NCBI RefSeq assembly: GCF_004340525.1
Contig: NZ_SLWX01000021.1
Coordinates: 1 to 50,350, forward strand
Source of the DNA: Chromatocurvus halotolerans
GTDB taxonomy: Bacteria > Pseudomonadota > Gammaproteobacteria > Pseudomonadales > Halieaceae
DNA length: 50,350 bases
Reading direction: 5' to 3'
Position numbers and translations under genes: made by a program. Below the pieces are notes generated by a model. It ran no database searches. It was not told the DNA's origin and saw only the letters and a list, made by a program, of their open reading frames with translations. This document shows, in pieces, positions 17,907-24,953 of the stretch (positions are counted from its first letter, which is position 1; every line of letters begins with the position of its first letter).

Positions 17907-19882
17907 TTCCCCGCGCAGACCTGTTGCTCATCGCTGTCGTTGAACGGTGACTGCGGACACTGGACATAGCGCAGGCGCTCCCCCCGCGGTGCCAGCTGAT
18001 CCGCGCGCAGGGCCGGCGGCGCATTGTTCAGTGCGCCATTCAGGGCCAGGCCCGCCTCGTGGACGCCGAGAAACGCAATCATGTCGTCCTGGTCGATGCC
18101 GTCGCCCGACACGCCGATGCCGCCGACCAGCACGTTGCCACGGTAGATTGGCACACTCCCCGGGAATATCTGCATGCCGTTGGCAATCCGCACACCCTCG
18201 GCCGCGGCGCAATTCGCGCCCACGTCTTCCACCGTGGCGCCTACCGCGAACAGCACATGGCCCAGCAGCCGGTTGATCACCAGGTCGAGCTGCAGACCGG
18301 TGGAAAGGACACTCCATTCGTTATCGACAAAGGATTTGCTGAACGGGCCGTTGGGATTGCCGCGGATACCGTCAGGATAAAACGGGCGCGACAGGTTGCC
18401 GCCGGCGCGGTCGGAGAACGCTGTCCCGTCCTGCAGGGCGCGCGGACCAACGAACAGCCGGGCCGCCTCCACGTAATCGCCGATCGCCACGCGCGCTTTT
18501 TCACTCAGGTCGGGGCTGAGGTAGCGGGCCGGCTCGGCAATACCCTTAAGAAAATCACCCGCATCGCGCGACGAGAACAGCGTTGCCGTGCGCGCTTTCT
18601 GCAGTGAGACATCGGCGCCGAAAACCGGCGCGTCGCGGCTGCGCAGCATACCGAGTATCTCGCCCCGGCTGTCGACAACGCTCACCGTCACGCGCGCAGC
18701 CGTACCGAGGGGTCGCCGTATCTGCGCGCGGGCGCGATTGGCGATGGTCAGGGCCGACCGCAGCAGCTGATCCACTTCTTCGACCTGCAGCGGCGCCAGG
18801 GGCAGAAAGGCGGCGTCGGTGCCGCTGCGCGCCGGGAATCGCTCGTCCCCGGCGGCATCGACGAAGACAAAGGCGTCAAGATCGGCATAGGCCACCGCGG
18901 GCACCACACCCGACGCCGGCTGACCGAATCGCGTGCCGGCGCGAATCGTTGCCGCGCTGTAGCCGGGCACCGCCACGAGCGATCCCGTGTCTGCAAGGTC
19001 GTCATACCGGGGTGCCTGCTGCGGGTCGACGCTGAGATCGGCAAACCCAAGATCGCTGAAGCGCAGCGTCTTGCCCTCAACCGTGATGACGTCGGCGCGG
19101 CGATCGGCGGGCGCCGCAAAGCCGAATGTCGCCGCAAGTGCGATGCGCTCATCGAGGTTGTCATCGCGATCCAGCAGATTGCGATCAATGCCATAGAGTC
19201 CGTCCGCCATCACGCCGACGCCGCCGACTGGCGTGCCATCCTTGTACAGCGGGAAGCCGCCGGGGTCCGCCGCGAGCCCCAGCGGCGAACGCTGCGGCCC
19301 CACGGCTAGTGCATCCGGGTTGCCCGCAAGCGTGAAATCGGAACAGGCAAGTTGGCTGAACTGCACCCCGAACAGTGGCCCCGACGGCTGATTGAGCTCA
19401 CCCGGATTGAAGTGCTCCTGCACAATCTGGTTTGCGGTGCGCGTCGAAAAGGCGTTGCCCTCGCTGGAAAGAAAGGCCCCGGTCACGGCTTTGGCGATGG
19501 CCGCGACGGCATCACCCGCCGTGCCGGCCGGCAACACGAGACCTTCCAGTCCACCGTCGATGCTGACGGGCTGATCCGTCGCGATAGTCACCGCCGCCCC
19601 CTGCGGGCCCATACGGTGTACCGCCAGCACATTGCCCACGCGATCCACCACGGCCAGGGTGGCCCTCGCGCCAACGGCCTGCGCCTGGGCAATGCCCTGG
19701 GCCAGCACCCGGCGCACGTCGGCGGCACTCAGGCCTGTTGCGCTGTCGGCACACTGCCCGTCGCAGCTGACGGTCTGCGGGGCCGGCGCGGCCGCTTCCG
19801 GCGCAGGTTCCGGAATCCCGCCGCTGCCGCCACCACAACCGACGGCCAGCAAGAGCAGGGCCATGGCAGGCATACGCAGCAT
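17903..19882 (-). CDS. Lipoprotein with two GlcG/HbpS-like haem-binding-type domains
   Basis: The protein has 659 residues. A lipoprotein signal (ALLLLAVGC, lipid-carrying Cys 16) leads into an Ala/Pro linker. The first GlcG/HbpS-like domain spans about residues 50-270 (VRRVLAQGIAQAQAVGARAT, LAVVDRVGNVLAVHRM, GGVGVMADGLYG). The second spans about 370-620 (LLRSALTIANRARAQIRR, VSVVDSRGEILGMLRSRDA, VGGIGVSGDGIDQDDM). Single-domain relatives bind haem or cobalamin and are about 140 residues; here both copies are expanded with inserts. An additional Cys pair, CDGQC, follows the anchor. It lies within the cytochrome gene cluster, so haem trafficking or docking is a reasonable guess, but this is inference. 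Confidence 0.8.
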   Translation of the reverse strand: MLRMPAMALLLLAVGCGGGSGGIPEPAPEAAAPAPQTVSCDGQCADSATGLSAADVRRVLAQGIAQAQAVGARATLAVVDRVGNVLAVHRMGPQGAAVTIATDQPVSIDGGLEGLVLPAGTAGDAVAAIAKAVTGAFLSSEGNAFSTRTANQIVQEHFNPGELNQPSGPLFGVQFSQLACSDFTLAGNPDALAVGPQRSPLGLAADPGGFPLYKDGTPVGGVGVMADGLYGIDRNLLDRDDNLDERIALAATFGFAAPADRRADVITVEGKTLRFSDLGFADLSVDPQQAPRYDDLADTGSLVAVPGYSAATIRAGTRFGQPASGVVPAVAYADLDAFVFVDAAGDERFPARSGTDAAFLPLAPLQVEEVDQLLRSALTIANRARAQIRRPLGTAARVTVSVVDSRGEILGMLRSRDAPVFGADVSLQKARTATLFSSRDAGDFLKGIAEPARYLSPDLSEKARVAIGDYVEAARLFVGPRALQDGTAFSDRAGGNLSRPFYPDGIRGNPNGPFSKSFVDNEWSVLSTGLQLDLVINRLLGHVLFAVGATVEDVGANCAAAEGVRIANGMQIFPGSVPIYRGNVLVGGIGVSGDGIDQDDMIAFLGVHEAGLALNGALNNAPPALRADQLAPRGERLRYVQCPQSPFNDSDEQQVCAGK

Positions 19883-19894
19883 GTCAGGCCCTGC

Positions 19895-21583
19895 TCACAG
19901 GTCGCGGACCTCAACCGAAGGGGTGCCCTCGGGACGGTGAAACTGATGGCAGCCAACGCAGTCGACGGCAACGGACTGCCGATTCGCATCGTGACAGCCC
20001 AGGCAATTGTCCTTTGCCGGCATAAGTACATCGGTTGCTTTTTGCGACGTGTCCGCCGCATGACAGTCAAGACAGATAGCGTCGCCGCTGCGACCGGCGA
20101 GGTTGAGATGGCTCTGGTGACTGAAGCGGCTCTGGGAGTACCAGTCGACCGTCAGCTTCACCGGATGCACGAACCAGCGGTCAATCGGCGTATCCGCCCC
20201 GGTATCGCTCACCTCGTGACAGGTCACGCAGCCGGTTTCCGCAAACTGGTACCGGGCCTCGCTGGCGGCCTCGCGAAGACCGCAGTCGAGCCCGCTGCCC
20301 TCGCAGCTGGCCTCGCCCATGCGCTTGCCCGGCAGCCGCCGCGGCTTCTGAACGGAGCGCTCGGCGCGCAATTCTGGATCGGTAAACTCGCGAATGAAAT
20401 GCGCTTCCAGGGCCTCAAAGGCCGCCCGCGTATTGCCGTGGGGCAGCTCTACCTGCGGATCGAAGGGGTCGAAATTCAGGCTGTGGCAGTCGCGGCAGTG
20501 CGTATCCATGCGCACCGGCTCAAAATGCTCACCGCTGTCCTTCGGGACATGACAGCTGGCGCACGCCAGCGCCTCGCGGCTGTTGGGCGTCTGTACTTTG
20601 TCACGGTCCAGGTGGACTTCATGGTTGAACTTGAGCTGGGATTCATCGGTGAGTGTCGCAGGCGCGGCGCGGGTGCGCTGCAGCCGCCAGCCGTGGGCGG
20701 CGCCGTCGCCGTCCGGCACCCAGCGGGAGAGCCGGAACTCGGGGTGGCCGTCGGCAGAGAACGCATGCACCGCGAGCAGCTCCGTATCGCTGACATCGCG
20801 CCAGGCATCGGGCGAGGCGTGACAATCGGTACACAGCGGGTTGTCCTGCCGCACCAGACGGGCCGGTTCGTTATGCTCCCGGTGACAGCCGGCACAGCGC
20901 TCGCCGGGCAGATCCAGCCCGGCAAACTCATGCACATCCGCGTGCTCGCGAATCCGCTGATGGCAGTCAGTGCAGACACCATCGCGCACCATTTCAAACG
21001 GTTTCTGGTGACAGGCGGAGCAATCCTCCGCGACACCGGCAGCGCGGTGGACCGAGGACAGCTCACCGCTGCTCCAGTGACGGTCGTCCGGAATGCCCGG
21101 CAGGGAGGTAAAGCGGGCCACCGCCGGATTGTCGATGGCGAGGAAGGGAAGAATCAGGAACAGCGCCAGTATCAGGCCAGCCGCCAGCCAGGAAAACCGC
21201 CGCGTCGACCAGGGCCGGATACCGCGCTGCACCTCCGCGGTGAGCACGCTGATGTAGTTGGCATCGCCGGTGATTTCCAGCCCCGCATCAAAGCCCGTCG
21301 GTGCCGCAAAAGCACGGAAGCGGTAGCCGCCGGCATCTACCGCCTCACCCGGTGCCAGCGTGGTGGTCTTGACCAGAGCGCCATCGCGCTGCAGCGCGGC
21401 AGTGCGACAGGAGAGCCTGAGTATGGCATTGCGCCCCGCGCTGACCCGCACCTCCTTCTGCAGCCCCGGCAGCTGGAAATCGGCACGCGCCGATGCCCCG
21501 AGGCGCAGGGTTTTTCCGGACAGCTCATGGTCCAGGGTTTCTCCCTGCCCATCGCCAGACCTGCGTCGCAAGAGAAGCTGCAT
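19895..21583 (-). CDS. Inner-membrane decahaem cytochrome with N-terminal FHA-like domain
   Basis: From ATG 21583 the protein has 562 residues. Residues 1-110 look like a diverged FHA fold (LRLGASARADFQLPG, LAPGEAVDAGGYRFRAF). The canonical Ser-Arg-x-His pocket is not evident. A single membrane segment follows at about 131-150 (SWLAAGLILALFLILPFLA). The periplasmic part carries ten haem motifs: CSACH, CTDCH, CAGCH, CTDCH, CASCH, CRDCH, CVTCH, CLDCH, CLGCH and CVGCH. The topology would place the FHA-like domain in the cytoplasm and the haems in the periplasm, a quinol-oxidase-like or relay position. The ATG is four bases after the stop of the b-type membrane protein. An ATG-less extension upstream to 21616 is less likely because it overlaps that gene. 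Confidence 0.87.
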   Translation of the reverse strand: MQLLLRRRSGDGQGETLDHELSGKTLRLGASARADFQLPGLQKEVRVSAGRNAILRLSCRTAALQRDGALVKTTTLAPGEAVDAGGYRFRAFAAPTGFDAGLEITGDANYISVLTAEVQRGIRPWSTRRFSWLAAGLILALFLILPFLAIDNPAVARFTSLPGIPDDRHWSSGELSSVHRAAGVAEDCSACHQKPFEMVRDGVCTDCHQRIREHADVHEFAGLDLPGERCAGCHREHNEPARLVRQDNPLCTDCHASPDAWRDVSDTELLAVHAFSADGHPEFRLSRWVPDGDGAAHGWRLQRTRAAPATLTDESQLKFNHEVHLDRDKVQTPNSREALACASCHVPKDSGEHFEPVRMDTHCRDCHSLNFDPFDPQVELPHGNTRAAFEALEAHFIREFTDPELRAERSVQKPRRLPGKRMGEASCEGSGLDCGLREAASEARYQFAETGCVTCHEVSDTGADTPIDRWFVHPVKLTVDWYSQSRFSHQSHLNLAGRSGDAICLDCHAADTSQKATDVLMPAKDNCLGCHDANRQSVAVDCVGCHQFHRPEGTPSVEVRDL

Positions 21584-21587
21584 CGGC

Positions 21588-22460
21588 CTACCAGTAAATG
21601 AAAACGCTGAGAACATGAACGACCAGCGCGAACAGCAGCGCCACGGTCAGTGGAATGTGAAAGAACAGCCAGATCTGCATGAGCCCGCGCAGGCGGGCAT
21701 CCCGGCGCAGGCGGCGCAGCAGCACCTGCCGGCGTCCGAACATGTCCAGCAGCTCGTTCAGCAGCTCCGCCTCACGGCGCCGGCTCGCCCGGGGCACGCG
21801 CGACGCGAGATGCGCAATAACCGCCGACTGATCGCGGTTGTCCACGGCGGTGCTGCCAACGCGCACGCGAGAACGGTCGCGACCCCTGAGTACGGTCCAG
21901 GTCGTGCCGCCAAGACGGGTCAGCTCCAGTGCACTGTCCACCACAGCACTCAGATCGGCATCACCCCGCGCCGCCAGTCGGCTGATCTGCCGGTCGATAT
22001 CCTCGAGTTCGCGACTGCTGGCAGCGATATCGCGACCGGCATTGTTCGCCGCGAGCGACCCTGGCAGTGCGAGATAGACGTAAAGCCCATAGATGCCTGA
22101 CAGCACCACGAGACACATCAGGACATAGGCCAGGGTGTGCACATTGAGTCCGAACTGCAGCGCACAGTGCAGGGTGGCAACGACCAGCAGTGCCAGCCCG
22201 AGGTAGACATGGGCCGACGTCCAGCCCTGCACCCGACCCATCGCCGAGCGATAGCTGCGCTTGCGCACGCCCAGCAGCGACAGCCAGACGATCAGCAGGG
22301 CTCCCAGCGTACCGAGTGTATAGCCCTGCCAGGTTCCGCCGTTGCGCGGCTGGGCCCCATCGGTGGCCTGGGAGAAATACAGAGCCATCGACGCGGCAAT
22401 CAGCAGCAACGCCAGCCACAGGTAGCGAAAGCGCGCATAGCTGACAATGTTTGGCAGCAC
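21588..22460 (-). CDS. Polytopic membrane protein, probable di-haem cytochrome b
   Basis: The protein has 290 residues with five predicted membrane segments: about 13-30, 46-64, 84-101, 108-130 and 259-288. Two histidine pairs lie in membrane helices 14 residues apart: H84 and H98 in the third, H268 and H282 in the fifth. That is the spacing expected for two stacked bis-His b haems across the membrane. A soluble, charged stretch (about 132-255) separates the fourth and fifth helices. The start is GTG directly abutting the TAG of the flavoprotein gene. It probably passes electrons between the cytoplasmic flavo/iron-sulfur protein, or quinol, and the periplasmic decahaem protein. The haem assignment is inferred from histidine geometry. 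Confidence 0.78.
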   Translation of the reverse strand: MLPNIVSYARFRYLWLALLLIAASMALYFSQATDGAQPRNGGTWQGYTLGTLGALLIVWLSLLGVRKRSYRSAMGRVQGWTSAHVYLGLALLVVATLHCALQFGLNVHTLAYVLMCLVVLSGIYGLYVYLALPGSLAANNAGRDIAASSRELEDIDRQISRLAARGDADLSAVVDSALELTRLGGTTWTVLRGRDRSRVRVGSTAVDNRDQSAVIAHLASRVPRASRRREAELLNELLDMFGRRQVLLRRLRRDARLRGLMQIWLFFHIPLTVALLFALVVHVLSVFIYW

Positions 22461-24935
22461 CTAAAGAACACTCACAAGTTCGGTGAAGCGGTCCGGTCCG
22501 AGGCGGATAGCCGCCCCCGTGGGACAGGCACGCACACAGGCGTGCCCGCCCGGCAGGTCACGACAGGCATCGCACTTCACCGCGGTCTTGCGGCTGTTGG
22601 CGTCTGCAGGCGAGGCGCTATGGACGTCTCCCGGACCGTCGCCGGCCCCGAACAGCAGCCAGGAAAGCAGACCGGGCTTCTTCGCGGCCGGATAGCGCAG
22701 GCTGATGGCATCATAGGGACAATGGGTTTCACAGTTACCGCAGCCAATGCAGGCGTCGGTGATGAATACCTCGCCGTCCGCCGAGCGTCGTATGGCATCG
22801 GTAGGGCAGTCCTTCATGCAGTGCGGCAGCTCGCAGTGCCGACAGGTGGTCGCCACGTGCCACTGGTTATGTGAGGCGCCCTCGCGGCGATTCAGGCGCG
22901 AGATACCGCCGTGGGTCTCGGCGCAGGCCCGCTCGCAGTTGTCACAGCCAATGCACAGGCTCTCGTCGATGAGCAGGGCATTGGTCGCCTCACCCATGCC
23001 TTCCTGCATCAGAAAGTTCACCGTGCGGGCTGCCTCGCTGCGCGAGGCCATGGCGTTGATCTGCAGCAGGTTATCGCTGAGCCGCTGCTGCAACACCGGC
23101 AGGTAATCGCCGCTCTGCCCCACCAGGCGCAGAAACTCCGGCTGCCGGATCGGCAGTGTTTCCGTGCGCACGGCGGCGCTGGCGGTCTCGCGTCTTGTCG
23201 GCGCCCCCATCAGCGCCATCTGCCCGACCAGTTCCCCCGAATGCAGCTGGTTGACCACGCTGCCATCGCCACCCTTCGACAGCGCAACGCGACCGCGGCG
23301 GATCAGATGCAGCTCCTCGCCCTGCTCCCCTTCCCGGTAGATCAGGTCACCGGCCTCAAAGGTTTTCGGCGTGATGCCTGCGGCAATCTCGCCCAGTTCA
23401 TCCAGCGGGATACCGGTGCGGAACGCCGCCAGCAAAGCGCGCATGATGAACACACGATCAATACCCTCGCGTATCTCTTCGTTACTGTTCATCACCTTGA
23501 CCATGATGCGTCGCGGCGTCTCGATCAGGATGCTGTCCCGCTTGACAATCGCCGAGCCCTCGCGCGGGCGACCGGAAATCAGGCTCATCTCGCCGAAGAA
23601 CTGCCCGGGACTGAGCGTGTGCCAGGGACCGTCCTGCTCGAGCTGCAGCTGCACGCTACCCTCCACCAGCGTATAGAACGATGAGCTGTACTCGCCGTTT
23701 CTGTAAAGGGTGTAATCTGCAGGCACATGCACCGTTTCACGCTCGCGTGTGCTGCCCGGTACCGACGCCCCCTCTTCGCTGAACAGGATACGGCTTTCAA
23801 TGATCAGCTCGCGAAAAGCCAGTGGGTTCATGCGCCGGAACATCGGTACGCGCTGCTGATACAGATCGAGAACGTCCTCCGGATCCATGGCGTAGGGCAG
23901 TCCGGCGAACTGGCTTGCGAGCAGCTCGTAATCCGCCGGTCGGGTCTCCCTGCCGTGGATGAAATCGACAACCTCGTAGCCCTGGTTCATCGCCTGCTTG
24001 ATCAGGGGGTAGCCACCCAGCGCACCGATCACGTACAGCCCCGGAACGTTACTCTGGTATTTGCGATCCACCTCGGGCACGGCATCGAGATGCGGACTGC
24101 TGATCTTTATACCGCAGCTCTCAACAAATTTGCGTGGCGGTATTGTTCCGAGACGGGCGATGATGCGGTGGCAGGCGACGCGCGTTTCCCCTGACGGGGT
24201 CTTGAGCAGGAGCGCGCCCTCACCCTCATCACCGGGCAACTCGAGGCCCGCGACATGGCTTTCGTACAGGCAGGAAAGCGGGATATCGGGATCGTTGATC
24301 GCCGCGAGTATGGCGCTCAGGTTACCGTCCTTGGCGCGGCTGAACTCCCCCCGCCGATTGACGATGGTAACGCGGTTCTGTTTCGCCAGCGCGATGGCAT
24401 TCTCGATCGCTGCATCACCCGCGCCCACCACCACAATGGATTCACCCCGGTAAGCGTCTGCGTCATCCAGGGTATACAGGACAAACTCGGATTCCGCGTC
24501 GCCATCAACGCCGAGCGTGCGGGGATTGCCCTGGGTGCCGATGGACAGGACCACGTTTTCGGCGTACAGCTCTTCGCCACCGGCGAGACGGATCAGAAAG
24601 TCACCCTGGGTACCGGAAATGTCCGCGACCTCCGCGTTATAGCGGATATGGATCCCCTCGCCCTGCAGGCGCTCCTGCCAGGCCCCGAGAATGTCCTCGC
24701 GCCGGCCCGCCTCGAAGGGCATGGGTGAGCGCAGGTTCAGGAAACCGGGCTCCGCCATGACATGCTTGCCTTTCTGGTACTTCTGGATGGTCTTGGCGAA
24801 GGTGCTGTGGCCCTCCAGAAGCACGTAGGACGGCTCAGCGACACCGGCCTCACGATCATAGGCTGCGGCACGACCCGCGGCGCTGAGCCCCGCGGGCCCG
24901 CCGCCGATAATGGCGGTGTGGTAACTACGACTCAC
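22461..24935 (-). CDS. Flavoprotein fused to tandem cNMP-binding domains and four [4Fe-4S] motifs
   Basis: The protein has about 824 residues. An N-terminal thioredoxin-reductase-like flavoprotein (FAD motif IIGGGPAGLSAAG, NAD(P) motif VVVGAGDAAIENAIALA, about 1-330) shows no CXXC redox pair. Two cyclic-nucleotide-binding domains follow (about 390-500, with FFGEMSLISGRPREGS; about 510-625, with GQMALMGAPTRRETAS). A DmsB/NrfC-like ferredoxin region has four cysteine sets: CIGCDNCERAC, CRHC...HCMKDC, CIGCGNCETHC and CDAC...HACVRAC. No signal peptide is present, so it is cytoplasmic. GTG 24935 has GGGAG eight bases upstream; a TTG six bases earlier is too close to it. It is the likely NAD(P)H entry point of the chain, with possible control by cAMP or cGMP. 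Confidence 0.9.
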   Translation of the reverse strand: MSRSYHTAIIGGGPAGLSAAGRAAAYDREAGVAEPSYVLLEGHSTFAKTIQKYQKGKHVMAEPGFLNLRSPMPFEAGRREDILGAWQERLQGEGIHIRYNAEVADISGTQGDFLIRLAGGEELYAENVVLSIGTQGNPRTLGVDGDAESEFVLYTLDDADAYRGESIVVVGAGDAAIENAIALAKQNRVTIVNRRGEFSRAKDGNLSAILAAINDPDIPLSCLYESHVAGLELPGDEGEGALLLKTPSGETRVACHRIIARLGTIPPRKFVESCGIKISSPHLDAVPEVDRKYQSNVPGLYVIGALGGYPLIKQAMNQGYEVVDFIHGRETRPADYELLASQFAGLPYAMDPEDVLDLYQQRVPMFRRMNPLAFRELIIESRILFSEEGASVPGSTRERETVHVPADYTLYRNGEYSSSFYTLVEGSVQLQLEQDGPWHTLSPGQFFGEMSLISGRPREGSAIVKRDSILIETPRRIMVKVMNSNEEIREGIDRVFIMRALLAAFRTGIPLDELGEIAAGITPKTFEAGDLIYREGEQGEELHLIRRGRVALSKGGDGSVVNQLHSGELVGQMALMGAPTRRETASAAVRTETLPIRQPEFLRLVGQSGDYLPVLQQRLSDNLLQINAMASRSEAARTVNFLMQEGMGEATNALLIDESLCIGCDNCERACAETHGGISRLNRREGASHNQWHVATTCRHCELPHCMKDCPTDAIRRSADGEVFITDACIGCGNCETHCPYDAISLRYPAAKKPGLLSWLLFGAGDGPGDVHSASPADANSRKTAVKCDACRDLPGGHACVRACPTGAAIRLGPDRFTELVSVL

Positions 24936-24953
24936 CGGCAAGACTCCCGCACG

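Noticed and set aside
15972-17969. 665-codon open frame on the plus strand
   Set aside because: Antisense to the outer-membrane barrel gene, which has a signal peptide and a terminal Phe. No protein-like motifs in the plus frame.
19352-21601. 749-codon open frame on the plus strand
   Set aside because: Antisense to the FHA-like decahaem gene and the GlcG-like gene. Composition is His/Arg/Gln-rich, as in a reverse-complement artefact.
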